Source of the DNA: CAVUAN01 sp963739435
GTDB taxonomy: Bacteria; Acidobacteriota; Thermoanaerobaculia; UBA5066; Gp7-AA6
Reading direction: 5' to 3'
DNA: 64,000 nucleotides
Assembly: GCA_963739435.1 (NCBI GenBank)
Contig: CAVUAN010000016.1
Coordinates: 1 to 64,000 of the forward strand
A model generated the notes under the pieces. The model ran no database searches. It saw only the letters and a list, made by a program, of their open reading frames with translations, and had not been told where the DNA came from. A program made the translations under genes and the position numbers. Shown here piece after piece: positions 18,302-28,351 of this stretch (positions are counted from its first letter, which is position 1; each line of letters starts with the position of its first letter).

Positions 18302-21300
18302 GAGAAGAGCCGCCGCCACCACGACGGTGCCCGCAAGGGCACCGTCCCGGCCGGCTCGCCGATCAGCACGAACGGCGCCCAGAAGTGAGGCGCGAGGCCG
18401 GGATCGGCGCGCAGCAGATCGAGCTTCGCCGACCGGAGAGCATCGGCCTTCGATTCGCTACCAGCCAGGTGCCGGTAAAACGCCTCCATCAGATCCGCCG
18501 TCCGGCGGTCGGAGACATCCCACAGGCTCGCGACGAGAGTGCGCGCTCCGGCGTGAAAGAACGCCTGGGCGAGGCCCTGAACGCCTTCGCCGGGAAGAAT
18601 CCGGCCGCTGGCGGTCCTGCAGCCGGAGAGAACGACGAGGTCGCTCTTCAAACGCAGAGAGTAGATCTCCCTCGCCTGGAGGAGTCCGTCTTCTCTCTCG
18701 GTAGCGCCCGCGGCCAGCACGAGCGCCGAGCGGGACGGCACCAGAGGGTTCAGGACCGCGTGGGTGGCGAAGTGAAGTCCGGCGAAGCGCTCGAGCGGCT
18801 CGCGCTTCAAGCGCGCCTCGCTCGACTCCGCGCCAAGGAGAACAACCGTTCCCCGGCCGCCGTAACGCGCTACGGACCGGGCCTCCTGTTCCGCCGCGGG
18901 CAGCGGAGCAAGATCGAAATGTTCGCCTTCGACCTCGGCGCCGCGGCGAGCGAGAGCCTCGGGAAGGACCGGCGCGGCGAACACGAGCAGGTCGGTCGGC
19001 CGCTCCGCCAACTCTCGCGGCAGACGCGAGAGCTCACCGAGCAGCGTCACCGACGGCGCGTACGAAATAGTCCACGAGTCGAGCAGCCGCCGGCCCGGCG
19101 CGGAGGCGTCGGGCAAAGCCTCGATCGGCAGGGCGGAAAGGGCGCCGTCCGGAACGATGACGATGCGCCGCACGCCCGAGGGCAGTCGAGAACGCCACGG
19201 TTCGACGAGTTCCACCTCCAACCGGCGGCACACCGCCTCTCCCTCCAGCGTGCCCGCGCGGCTCATCAAGCCGACGCAACCCTCCACGAGCTCGGTCAAC
19301 CGCGCCGCAGGCAGAGAGATCGGCACCACTTGAAGGGCGGCGCTTGAAGGGGCGCTCGAAAGAACGAACGCGATGGTCCGCTCCCGCAACGCCTCGAACG
19401 AAACGACAGCGGAGTCGGCACCGGCAAGGCCGAGCGCTCCCGGCAGGACGATCGGCTCCGGATACTGGAGCGCGGCGTAGCGAGGCGTCCGGCGGCGCAT
19501 CTCGGCGACGAGCTGCTCCCATTCCTCCTCCGCGCGGGCAAGCGAAGCCTCTCCGGCGGCGCGGTTTGACGAACTGACGGTTGCGTTCTTTTGCAGCAAG
19601 GTGAGGCGGTCCAAGAGCTCCGCCTGTCGCTTCCGGAGATCTTCTGGCAGCTCGAGGGAAAGATCCAGGCGCGCTTCGGTCACGGATTCAAGGAGCTCCC
19701 GCGCCCTCGAGCGCTCGCTCGCCTGAAGCGCGCGCACCCCGAAGCCCTGCCCCGGGCGCGATACCTCGAGGCGCGCCAGGATGTCTACGGCGATTCCATA
19801 GGCATCTTGCTTGGAAGAGATGAAGGCTGAGCGCAACGACGGTGTTGCCAGCGAGCGCCCAAGCAAGTCGAAGATGACCAGGGCAGCGTCGATATGGGAA
19901 AGGGCCAGGTCGAGGCGCCCGGCCTCTGCCTCCGCATCTGCCGTCGTGGCCAGGACTCGCGCCTCGCCGCTGCGATCGCCGGTGAAACGAAACGCCGCTA
20001 GCGCCTTTGTGTAAAGGTCGAGCGCCCGAGCCGTGTTTCCATCGCGCTGGAGAGCGCGCCCCAGGTTGTGGAGTGAGAGCGCGCGGCCATGGAAATCACC
20101 GATCTGCTCCCAGAGCACGAGAGCCCGCGATAGCTCCGCCTGTGCTCGGCCGAGCTCCCCAAGAGTCAATAGTGCGAGGCCGATGTTGTTGCGGGCAAAG
20201 GCCTCGCCCTCGCGGTTGCCAGCGGCCGCGGTGAGCGGAAGAGATTCCTCGAAGAGCGCCAGGGCCCTGCGCTCCGCCCCCACCGTCCATGCCAGGTAGC
20301 CCGCCGATTGAAGATAAAGGCGAGGCCCTGCTGGTTACGGAGGCGGCGGAAGAGGTCGATCGCCCGCTCATACGCGGCGAGCGAGCGGACGGCCTCGCCG
20401 ATGGCCGCGTAACTGTTGCCGATGCCGTTGCAGGCCCAGGCTTGATCGAGCAGGTCGCCGATCGCCTCGGCGACGACAAGGGCTTCGCGATCGTGGTCCA
20501 GGGCCTCCTGGTAACGGCCCAGACTGTACAGCCCCCAGGCCGCCGCGTGGAGCGAGTCGGACAGCGACTGGCGGATCGCCGATGCGCCGCGCGATTGCGA
20601 TCGCCGGCTCGACCGTTGCGACGGCGCCCTTCGCGTTCCCCTGAAGGGTCCGGGTGATGGTCAGCGACACGCGCGCCTTGCTTCGAGCAGCTGCGGATCG
20701 CCCGCCCGGACCGCCAGGCCGATCGCGCCCTTCTCGGCGGCGTCGGCCCCCGCCTTCAGGTCTCCGAGAGCGCGCGTTGCGTTGCCGTTACTCGATCCAG
20801 CAGATCGGCTGCCTCCCGGGGCTCCCGGGCAACTGCGCCAGAGGGCCGCCGCCCGCCCGCAGGATCTCGAGCGACCTTCTGTTCCGGCCACGCCGCCGGA
20901 GCCGTCCGGCGGCGAGGCGTGCGCGAACTTAGGCGGCATGCGCGGTCGCGCAGCGCGTCCGTAGCGCCGGCGGGACGCCGCTCGACGACGCGGATCGCGT
21001 AGCGACCCGGGGCGGAGTGAGGCGTGAAGGACCGAACAGAGAGTCCGGTGAGACGCCCGCTTGATCGGCCACGAAGTCAAGCAACTCGACGCCGAAGTCT
21101 CCCGTCGGAGCCGTCGAGGACGATGAGCGCCCGCCCGGCGGGATCCGTGAGCGTCGAGATGACGTCGAATTCCTCGCTGCTCGACGGCGACGCGCAAGTA
21201 CTGCCCGCGCGCAAGCAGAATCGCGTAGACGTGCAAGTCTCGCCGGCCGAGAGTGCGCGCTCGACCGGTTGGCCGGGCTCGAGCGACCGCGAACCTCCGC

Positions 21301-21380
21301 CGGCGTCGCGGCTGCGGTCGCCGCGGCGAGCCGGAGGGCCAGGACGGCCGCTCCGATGAAGGCCGCGAGAACGGCGGCAT
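18298..21380 (-). CDS. Secreted PPC-TPR-CHAT protease-like protein (copy 2, frameshifted N-terminal half)
   Basis: Paralogue of the 5,872-8,931 gene. The stretch from 20,283 to 18,298 is one clean frame holding the last TPRs and the whole CHAT domain, with both catalytic motifs intact (HFATHA and SGCRTASG). Upstream (20,283-21,380) the PPC-like domain and first TPRs are recognisable only by switching frames repeatedly (pieces such as PAIAIARRIGD, GDFGVELLDFVA and LARGQYLRVAVEQRG). The start is placed at the ATG equivalent to that of copy 1. It is either a decaying pseudogene or, more likely, an intact gene with indels, because the catalytic half is fully conserved. Confidence 0.8.
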
Positions 21381-21428
21381 GGGAAGCCCGGCGCCAGTCT
21401 ATCGGGAAGCTGCTATCGTCTCCAGCCC

Positions 21429-22159
21429 GTGAGGACGAAACAGCTGGCGGCGCCCGTGCGGGAGGCGCTGGGGTCATCACGATTCCCGCTCTTCTCGTCG
21501 TGGCCCGAGCCGGGGCCGAGGATCTGACCATCGTTTCAAAGACGCGCTTCGGCGAAAAAGTCGGCGCTCAGACGGTCTACCTGACGCCCACGCGCATGAA
21601 AACGGCTGGCGGCGGCGGGGATTCCATCGTGGAGTTTGAGACCGGCCAGATGACGTTTCTCGACGAAGCGAAGAAGACGTACTACGTCACGTCCTTCGAA
21701 GAGATGGCGTCCTACGCAAAGGGCCGCGAGGAGCAGGCGAAGACGAGCGGCTTCAACGCGCAGGCGTTCGGCGACCTGGGCGAGGTCTCGGCACAGAAGA
21801 CCGCCAAGGCTCGTAAGATCGCCGGCTACTCCTGCGACGAATGGGTCGTCGCGATGGGCGAGGCGCTGATCTTCGAGGTCTGCGCGGCGCGGAGACTTCC
21901 CGTTCCCCCCGCTTACTTCGACGCCCGCAAGGCGGCCTACGCGGGGATGGGCCCGATGGGCCGGCACTTCGAGAGAGTGTTCGAGGCGATGCGGCAGGTC
22001 GGGGGTTACCCTTTGTCCGTGGCGATGCACGTGAAAACGGAAGGCATGAAGCAGGAGACGCTGACAGAGGCGACCGAAGTCCGAAAGGGTGCCATCGCGG
22101 CCGACACCTTCGCGGTGCCCCCCGGTTACACGAAGAAGAACTCGCCGTTTAAGTCATGA
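21429..22159 (+). CDS. Secreted DUF4412-like protein
   Basis: About 240 residues. The start is inferred at GTG 21,429, since the duplicated stub at 8,979 reads MRTKRWGARAGRVAVIT and leads smoothly into PALLVVARAGAEDLT, a signal peptide. In the present copy one or two indels between 21,440 and 21,470 disturb the first codons. The mature part contains the DUF4412-type features YLTPTRMK, TFLDEAKKTYYV and ARKIAGYSCDEWVV. Function unknown; such proteins are exported and often carry metal-handling context. The stop overlaps the next start (ATGA at 22,156), which places it first in the metal-ABC operon. Confidence 0.75.
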
Positions 22160-23013
22160 GCCGCCGCTTTGTCCTCGCCCTGCTCGCCGCCGCGTCGGCG
22201 GCGGCCGGTCCGCTCGCAGCCGAGACGCCGCGGGTGGCGGCGACCATCTTTCCCCTCTACGACATCGTGCGGGAGGTGGGGGGCTCGGCCGTCGAGCCCG
22301 TCGTCGTTCTGCCGCCCGGCGCCTCGCCGCACACCTTCGAGATGCGCCCGGCCTCGGCCAAGGCGCTGGCGCGCGCCGCCGTCCTCTTCCGCGTGGGGCA
22401 CGGGCTCGACGACTGGGCGGCCCAGCTGGCCGAGGGGGCCGGGGTCCAGCGCATCGTGACCGCGGATACCGGCGTGCGGCTGCGCCGCTTCGCCGATGGC
22501 GGCGTCGATCCGCACTACTGGCTGGCCGGCGAGAACGGCAAGGCCATCGCGCGGACCGTCGGGGAGGAGCTCGCGCGGCTCGCGCCGGCGCGCCGCGCCG
22601 AGATTGAGGGCCGGCTGGCGGCGTACCTCGTGCGCCTCGACACGGCTGATGCAGAGGTCCGGCGCCTCCTCCAGGATCTGCCATCGCGCTCGATCGCCAC
22701 GCTTCACGACGGCTTCGGTTACTTTGCCGACGCCTACGGCCTACAGGTCGCCGCCGTCTTCGAGCCGTCGGGAGGAAAGGAGCCGGGGCCCCGCTCGGTC
22801 GCGGAGTTCGAAAAGCGCGTGCGCGCGGCGAACGTCCGGGCCATCTTCGCCGAGCCGCAGATCTCGCCGGACGTCATCCGGTCGATCGCCAAGGACCTGC
22901 GCGTGCCCGTTGCGACCTTGGACGACCTCGGCGGCGTTCCCGGACGCGATTCTTACATCGCCCTGCTTCTCTTTGACGCGCAGCAGGTCGCTGCCGCTCT
23001 GCGGGCCAAGTAG
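22156..23013 (+). CDS. Periplasmic zinc/manganese-type ABC substrate-binding protein
   Basis: 285 residues, cluster 9 (ZnuA/TroA) family, with signal peptide LALLAAASAAAGPLAAE. Ligand positions expected for the metal site are visible: His59 (SPHTFEM), His120 (VDPHYWL), His184 (TLHDGFGYF) and an acidic residue near 256 (ATLDDLGG). The His-rich loop of classical ZnuA is absent (only DGGVDPH), which leaves Zn versus Mn undecided. It delivers metal to the ATPase/permease encoded immediately downstream. The ATG overlaps the previous stop. Confidence 0.88.
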   Translation: MSRRFVLALLAAASAAAGPLAAETPRVAATIFPLYDIVREVGGSAVEPVVVLPPGASPHTFEMRPASAKALARAAVLFRVGHGLDDWAAQLAEGAGVQRIVTADTGVRLRRFADGGVDPHYWLAGENGKAIARTVGEELARLAPARRAEIEGRLAAYLVRLDTADAEVRRLLQDLPSRSIATLHDGFGYFADAYGLQVAAVFEPSGGKEPGPRSVAEFEKRVRAANVRAIFAEPQISPDVIRSIAKDLRVPVATLDDLGGVPGRDSYIALLLFDAQQVAAALRAK

Positions 23014-23022
23014 AGTAGCCGG

Positions 23023-23796
23023 ATGCCCGCACTGTCCGTCCGCAATCTGACGGTCCGCTACGAGGGCCAGGAACGCCCGGTCATCGACGGCGTGTCGCTC
23101 GATCTCGAGGAGGGGCGCATCGGCATCGTCATCGGGCCGAACGGGTCGGGCAAGTCGACGCTCCTGAAGGCCATCCTCGGCCTGGTGCCCGCCGAGGGCG
23201 AGGTGCGCGTCTTCGGCGAGGAGGCCGGCAAGGGTTCCGCACTCGGCTACGTTGCGCAGCGGCTGCCGTTCGATCCGACGCTGCCGCTGACGACGCGCGA
23301 GGCCATTCGGATGGCGCTGCCGCGCCGGCCCGACGCCGCCGAAGAAGAGACGTTTCGCCACGCCGTCGAGATCCTGCGCGTCGGGCCGTTTCTCAGCCGG
23401 CCTCTCGGCACCCTGTCGGGCGGGCAGTTGAAACGCACGATGATCGCCCGGGCCCTCGTCGCGCGCCCGCGCCTCCTCCTCTTAGACGAGCCCGAAGCGG
23501 GCATCGATGTGACGGGGGAAGAGACGCTCTACGAGCTGCTCGAACACCTGGTCGAGCACGAGCGGCTGACGGTCCTGATCTGCTCGCACGAGCTCGAGCT
23601 GGTGGCCCGCTACGCCGACTCCGTGTACTGCTTGAACCGGCGCCTCCTGTGCAGCGGCGCGCCCGACCAGGTCCTGACACCCGAGACCTTGAGCTCCCTC
23701 TACGGCACGGCCCCCGCCGTGTACCACCACCACCACGGATCACCCGATCGCCCGAGCACCCGATCACCCGATGGCCCGGCGGAGTCGGCCCGATGA
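23023..23796 (+). CDS. Metal ABC transporter ATP-binding protein
   Basis: 257 residues with Walker A GPNGSGKST (~39-46), Q-loop GYVAQRLPFD, signature LSGGQLKR, Walker B LLLLDEPEAGID and H-loop ICSHELEL. It is a ZnuC/MntB-type ATPase. The C-terminus is unusual: VYHHHHGSPDRPSTRSPDG, a His cluster followed by a short DNA repeat (GATCACCCGATCGCCCGAGC-like). The His stretch may bind metal or be a by-product of the repeat. The stop overlaps the permease start (23,793). Confidence 0.9.
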   Translation: MPALSVRNLTVRYEGQERPVIDGVSLDLEEGRIGIVIGPNGSGKSTLLKAILGLVPAEGEVRVFGEEAGKGSALGYVAQRLPFDPTLPLTTREAIRMALPRRPDAAEEETFRHAVEILRVGPFLSRPLGTLSGGQLKRTMIARALVARPRLLLLDEPEAGIDVTGEETLYELLEHLVEHERLTVLICSHELELVARYADSVYCLNRRLLCSGAPDQVLTPETLSSLYGTAPAVYHHHHGSPDRPSTRSPDGPAESAR

Positions 23797-24602
23797 TGGA
23801 GGCGCTTTCGCTCCCCTTCCTGCAGCGCGCTCTGGCCGCCGGATTGCTCGTGGGCCTCGTCGCGAGCCTCGTCGGCGTCTTTGTCGTGCTGCGCCGCTCG
23901 GCCTTCTTCGGCGACGCCATCGCGCACGCGTCGCTGGCGGGTGTCGCGGCCGGGGTGCTGCTCGGAGTGCCGCCTCTCGTGCCCGCGGCCGCCGTCGGGC
24001 TCGGCATCGGCCTCGGCCTGAACCGGGTGGAGAAGAAGAGCCGACTGGGCGTGGACACGATCCTGGGATTCGTCCTGCCCTTCTTCATGGCTGTGGGCCT
24101 GCTGCTGCTCGCCCTGGCCCCGGGATTCCAGCCGGAGCTGTTGTCGTACCTCTTCGGCAGCATCCTCGCCGTCGGCCCCGAGAGCCTCTGGATCATCGCG
24201 GGGATCGTCGTGCTCGTCGTTCCGATCCTGATCACGCTGCGACGCCCGCTCATCTTCGCGACCTTCGACCCGGACGGGGCGCGCGTGTCGGGCATCCGTG
24301 TGGACGCGCTGCTGACCCTGTACCACGTGCTGCTGGCGCTCGTCGTCGTCGCGAGCCTCAAGGTCGTCGGGATCATCCTCGTCAATGCCCTGCTCGTGAT
24401 ACCCGCCGCGACGGCCAAGCTGCTGGCCCGTTCGCTCAAGCAGATGTTTCTCTACGCTCCCCTGCTCGGAACGGGGAGCGTGCTCGTCGGGCTTTTCGCC
24501 TCCTACCGCTTCGACCTGCCGTCCGGCCCCGCGATCGCGGTCGTCGGCGGCCTCGGCTTCCTCGCCGCCTGGGCCAACGCCGCCGTGCGCTCGAGCAAGT
24601 AA
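23793..24602 (+). CDS. Metal ABC transporter permease (ZnuB/MntC type)
   Basis: 269 residues with about eight membrane helices. The ABC-3 family signature is visible at RSAFFGDAIAHASLAGVAAG, and the C-terminal motif VNALLVIPAATAKLLA is typical. ATG 23,793 overlaps the ATPase stop (ATGA). The longer upstream frame (from 23,649) is rejected because it lies inside the ATPase gene. Together with 22,156 and 23,023 it forms a complete importer. Confidence 0.9.
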   Translation: MMEALSLPFLQRALAAGLLVGLVASLVGVFVVLRRSAFFGDAIAHASLAGVAAGVLLGVPPLVPAAAVGLGIGLGLNRVEKKSRLGVDTILGFVLPFFMAVGLLLLALAPGFQPELLSYLFGSILAVGPESLWIIAGIVVLVVPILITLRRPLIFATFDPDGARVSGIRVDALLTLYHVLLALVVVASLKVVGIILVNALLVIPAATAKLLARSLKQMFLYAPLLGTGSVLVGLFASYRFDLPSGPAIAVVGGLGFLAAWANAAVRSSK

Positions 24603-25777
24603 TGAGGGCGAGGGACATGTCCAGCCCTCTTGAGCTTGCCATGCCAGGCCGCGTCATCCGGCCCTTTCTGATCCTGGCCCTCGTGTCTTTTCTTTCGCCA
24701 CAGGCGCCGGCGCAGCCGGCGAGCTGGTACTTCGCCGTCTCGGGTGACTCGCGCGACTGCGGAGACCTTATCATGCCGAAGATCGCCCGCATGATCGAGA
24801 GCCGCCGCGGCCAGGCGCCCGCGGCCTTCTACTGGCACCTCGGGGACTTCCGCCGGATGTACGAGACCGACTGCGACATGCTCAAGGAGGGCAGCCCCGC
24901 AGCGGAGTGCAAGTCTCCGCGGCCGGAGGGCGCGATGGGAAGCGATGCGATGGGCCGCTACATCGACACGGCCTGGGACGATTTTCTCGCGCGCCAGCTG
25001 GCGCCTTTCGGCGCCCGGCCGGTCTTTCTGGGCATCGGCAACCACGAGCTCTACGTCGGGCGAACCCGCGACGACTTCCGGCGCAAGTTCCAGCGCTGGC
25101 TCACACAGGAGCCGATTCATTCCCAGCGGCAGAAGGACTACCCCAACGGCGGCGTGGAAGGCGACACGTACTACCACTTCATCCGAGGCGGCGTGGATTT
25201 CATCGCGCTCGACAACGCCAACAGCTCCTTCGACGCGGAGCAGATCGTCTGGCTCGGCCGCGTGCTCGCCGCCGACGCCAGGAACGAAGCCGTCAGGGCG
25301 ATCGTGGTGGGCATGCACCAGGCGCTGCCGTACAGCAACTGGCGCGGCCACGGTATGGATCGCACCTGCGCCGGCCGCTGCAGCGGCCAGGCCGTCTACG
25401 ACATGCTCTTCCGCGCGAGGAGCGCGGGGCCGCCCGAGCTACGCAAGAAGGTGTACGTTTTCGCGAGCCACTCGCACTTGAGCGCCCCGAACATTTATGA
25501 CACGCCCGAGCATGCGGGACAGGTGCTCGAGGGTTGGATCATCGGTACCGCCGGTGCCGTGCAGTACCGCGAGCCGATCCAGTACGGTTACCTGGAGGTC
25601 GAGGTGCAACCGGATGGGACGCTCGTGCCGCGCTTCGTGGAGGTCGGCCGCGAAACACCCCCTCTGGCCACCGGGCCGGGAGCTCAGGCGTTGACCGACT
25701 TCTGCTTCAACACGAACTCAAGCCTGGCCGCGAACGACAAGCTGGAAACGGACTGCGCCTGCGGGGCTGCCAGGTAG
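24602..25777 (+). CDS. Secreted calcineurin-like metallophosphoesterase
   Basis: 391 residues; ATG 24,602 overlaps the permease stop (TAATG). ATG 24,641 gives a tighter signal peptide (VIRPFLILALVSFLSPQAPA). Metallophosphoesterase motifs appear in order: SGDSRD, HLGDFRR, GIGNHELY, GMHQALPYSN and SHSHLSAPN. The fold suits a Fe/Zn/Mn phosphatase or nucleotidase outside the cytoplasm. Its coupling to a metal importer suggests a metal-dependent phosphatase expressed with its metal supply (inference). The C-terminus ends in a Cys pair (DCACGAAR). Confidence 0.85.
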   Translation: MRARDMSSPLELAMPGRVIRPFLILALVSFLSPQAPAQPASWYFAVSGDSRDCGDLIMPKIARMIESRRGQAPAAFYWHLGDFRRMYETDCDMLKEGSPAAECKSPRPEGAMGSDAMGRYIDTAWDDFLARQLAPFGARPVFLGIGNHELYVGRTRDDFRRKFQRWLTQEPIHSQRQKDYPNGGVEGDTYYHFIRGGVDFIALDNANSSFDAEQIVWLGRVLAADARNEAVRAIVVGMHQALPYSNWRGHGMDRTCAGRCSGQAVYDMLFRARSAGPPELRKKVYVFASHSHLSAPNIYDTPEHAGQVLEGWIIGTAGAVQYREPIQYGYLEVEVQPDGTLVPRFVEVGRETPPLATGPGAQALTDFCFNTNSSLAANDKLETDCACGAAR

Positions 25778-25823
25778 GAAGAGCGTACGAAGGGATCGGA
25801 CCTCCGGCGCGGTTCATCTTCCT

Positions 25824-28268
25824 CTAGAAGTTAATGGTCATCTGCCCGACAAAGCGGCGCGGCGGGATGACGTGCGTTCCGCCGAAGACCGAGAGGATGT
25901 TGTAGACACCCTTGACGTCGAATGCGTTCAAGACCATGAACTGGACCGAGAAAGGGAGGTGGTACGTCGCCAGGTCCGCGCCGACCTGAAAATCGCAGAT
26001 CGTGCGGGGCTTGATCCGGTTCGGGTCGAGATCCGCACCGCTGTTGACCTTGACGTACGGCGCGGCGAACGCATTGTCCGGGTCCTGCAGGAGTTCCTGG
26101 GGGCTGGTATCCGTCACGAGTCCCGAGTCGTAGCGAACATTCGTCCCGAGCCACAGGCCCGTTTTCGCGAGGTCGTAGTAGACCCCGGCTTGGACCTGTA
26201 GCTTCTGGTCGTGGTCGATCAAGAAGGGGCCGCCCGTAATCGCGTCCACTGCTCCCTGGTCGAGGAACAGGCCTCCTGCTGGAGGCGGAACGTAGATAGC
26301 GTGGACGTGGCCCGCGGACACGAAGCCGCGGAACCCCGCCGTGGGCGCCAGATCCAGGCGCAGGTCCCAACCCTGGTACTGCCCGCTCGCGAACGAGATC
26401 GGAAAGACGATGCCGGTGTTCAGGAACTGATCCTGGTCGCCGGCGTTCGTCGTCCGCCGCCACCAGTAGTCGAAGTCGAGCCGGAGCTTGGAGCCGAGGG
26501 CCTGCTGGAGCCCGACTGTCCAGGCGTTTTGCCGCTCGGATCTCACCGGCAGCTCTCCCCCGCCGAGTGCGCGCGAATCCATGACGGAAGGCGGGACGAT
26601 GTCCGCGGCCGCCTGCGAGGAACTCAGGAGGGCGTTCTCGAACTCCGGGGTGAAAAGGATGCGGCTGTAGGTCCCTCGCAGAACCGAGCCCGTCGAGGGG
26701 ATGTAGTAAGCAAGACCGATGCGCGGAGATAGCTGCACATCCGTCACTGGCAGGTTGTTGTTCTCGTATCGCAGTCCGATGTTTGCCGTCAGGTTGTTCC
26801 AGCGGATGGTGTCCTGGACGTAGGCGGCGTAGTACGTACCAGTCCGGCTATCGGAGAAATTGAAAGGCGTTCCGCCGCGGGTCAAATCGTAGGGAGCGAT
26901 GTTCGGGTTGTAGTTGGAGGACTCGGGATCATTGAAATTGCGGTCGGTGATGCCGAACTTGAAGCGCTCGTAGATCGGATAGCGTTTGTAGACGCCTCCC
27001 GCCTTGATCTCGTTGACCCCGGTGATCCAGGTGAACGACGGCGTGATGCCATAGTTATCGAGAGACCGGTTCGAGCTGGACGTGATGGGTGTGTCCCCGG
27101 CGGACGGGTAGAGCGTGAACTTTGCCAGCCTTCCGAACGCGGTCACGTCCAGGACGGACGAGGCAGACAGGACGCTCTGCCAGCCGAAATTGTAGTTCTG
27201 GTCGTAGGTATTGACGTTCTGCGCCTGGCCGGCCGCTTCCTGCGTGTAGGTGTTCGTGACGCCCCGATGCGTCTGGCCGAGCAGCGCCGAGAGGCGGAGG
27301 GCGTTCGAAAGGCCAGGCGTCGCCGCATCGAGCCGGATGAAGAGTCTCTGCGTATTACCGGTGTTGTTGAAGTTGTCCGGATTGACGGGATCGGTGAAGT
27401 AGTTGGAGCCCGCGGCGTTGAAGGATCCGAAAGCGCCGAAGCTATCCGAACCGCCGCCGAGCGCAATGCCAGCCTGGTACGTGTCGAATGTCGCGAAGCT
27501 GCCGTTCACTGTGCCTTTGAAGGGCGAGTGCAGGCCCGACTTCGTCGTCATGTTGATGACGGCCCCGATCTTCTCGCCGTACTCGGCCGGCACGTTGCCG
27601 TAGATGACCTCCATCGACTGCGCAATGCCGGGGTCGATCGAGTTCGAGAACGTCACGCCGGTCTGGTCCGAGATCGTCTGTCCATCGATCACGAACTCGC
27701 TCTGGCTGTGCGCGCCCTGGAAATGGTACCGACCGTTCTCATCCAGCGCGAATCCCGGCGTCGAGGTCACGATCTCCTCCATGGCGCGCATCGCGATAGG
27801 CGCAGGCGCGCGAGCGATGAAGGACTTGTCGATGTCGATGTGAGACGTTGTGGCGTCCGTTTCGAGCTGGGCCGCCGTGGGCTCCGCTGCCTGGACTGTC
27901 ACCGAGGCCGTGGCCTTTGCGAGGTCGAGCTTGACGGGCGCATCCAGCGGGATCGACGTTCGGACATCGAGAGACAGGTGAACGGGCTCGAAACCCTGGA
28001 CCTCGACGTGCAGCTCATAAGGATTGAACGGGATGTTGAAGAGCGTGAAGGTCCCGTCGGCGCCGCTCACGACCTCGGACTTGAATCCCGAGATGTCGTT
28101 TCGGAGCTGGACGAGCACGCCTGCCATGGGCTTGCCGTCGGGACCAACCACCGTGCCGCGGATCGAACCGGCCGACCCGGCGGCCTCGAGAGTTCCGGAG
28201 CTGACGACGCACCACAAAAACGAAGCCGAGACGAGAAGGAGAACGAGAAATGCCCTGGCTCTGGACAT
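25824..28268 (-). CDS. TonB-dependent receptor with N-terminal carboxypeptidase-regulatory domain
   Basis: 814 residues from ATG 28,268, chosen because GAGGAGA lies just upstream and MSRARAFLVLLLVSASFLW is a good signal peptide. Residues ~40-125 form a CarboxypepD_reg domain (GSIRGTVVGPDGKPMAGVLV). The plug follows (~145-245; SQSEFVIDGQTISDQTGV, then VPAEYGEKIGAVINMTTKSG), and the rest is a 22-strand-type barrel ending in the aromatic signature MTINF. The ligand is unknown. The 2.4 kb frame is clean. A small secreted CxxC protein gene lies directly upstream on the same strand. Confidence 0.92.
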   Translation of the reverse strand: MSRARAFLVLLLVSASFLWCVVSSGTLEAAGSAGSIRGTVVGPDGKPMAGVLVQLRNDISGFKSEVVSGADGTFTLFNIPFNPYELHVEVQGFEPVHLSLDVRTSIPLDAPVKLDLAKATASVTVQAAEPTAAQLETDATTSHIDIDKSFIARAPAPIAMRAMEEIVTSTPGFALDENGRYHFQGAHSQSEFVIDGQTISDQTGVTFSNSIDPGIAQSMEVIYGNVPAEYGEKIGAVINMTTKSGLHSPFKGTVNGSFATFDTYQAGIALGGGSDSFGAFGSFNAAGSNYFTDPVNPDNFNNTGNTQRLFIRLDAATPGLSNALRLSALLGQTHRGVTNTYTQEAAGQAQNVNTYDQNYNFGWQSVLSASSVLDVTAFGRLAKFTLYPSAGDTPITSSSNRSLDNYGITPSFTWITGVNEIKAGGVYKRYPIYERFKFGITDRNFNDPESSNYNPNIAPYDLTRGGTPFNFSDSRTGTYYAAYVQDTIRWNNLTANIGLRYENNNLPVTDVQLSPRIGLAYYIPSTGSVLRGTYSRILFTPEFENALLSSSQAAADIVPPSVMDSRALGGGELPVRSERQNAWTVGLQQALGSKLRLDFDYWWRRTTNAGDQDQFLNTGIVFPISFASGQYQGWDLRLDLAPTAGFRGFVSAGHVHAIYVPPPAGGLFLDQGAVDAITGGPFLIDHDQKLQVQAGVYYDLAKTGLWLGTNVRYDSGLVTDTSPQELLQDPDNAFAAPYVKVNSGADLDPNRIKPRTICDFQVGADLATYHLPFSVQFMVLNAFDVKGVYNILSVFGGTHVIPPRRFVGQMTINF

Positions 28269-28351
28269 AGGAAATCTCCTCAAGAAGTCGTGGATCGGGC
28301 GCAAAGCGCCGGCTGCCTCCCGCTGGAGGCACAGCCTGTTTCGGCGACGAC

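Larger units (their letters stand above)
16391..21480 (+). repeat. Segmental duplication, copy 2 (probably the original locus)
   Basis: Collinear with 3,915-9,029. Here both edges join intact genes: the anti-sigma operon on the left and a complete DUF4412-like gene on the right. This is why I treat it as the ancestral copy. Confidence 0.75.

Noticed and set aside
23649..23792. N-terminal extension of the metal ABC permease
   Set aside because: It lies fully inside the ATPase gene. ATG 23,793 overlaps the ATPase stop in the usual ATGA arrangement and gives a normal first membrane helix.
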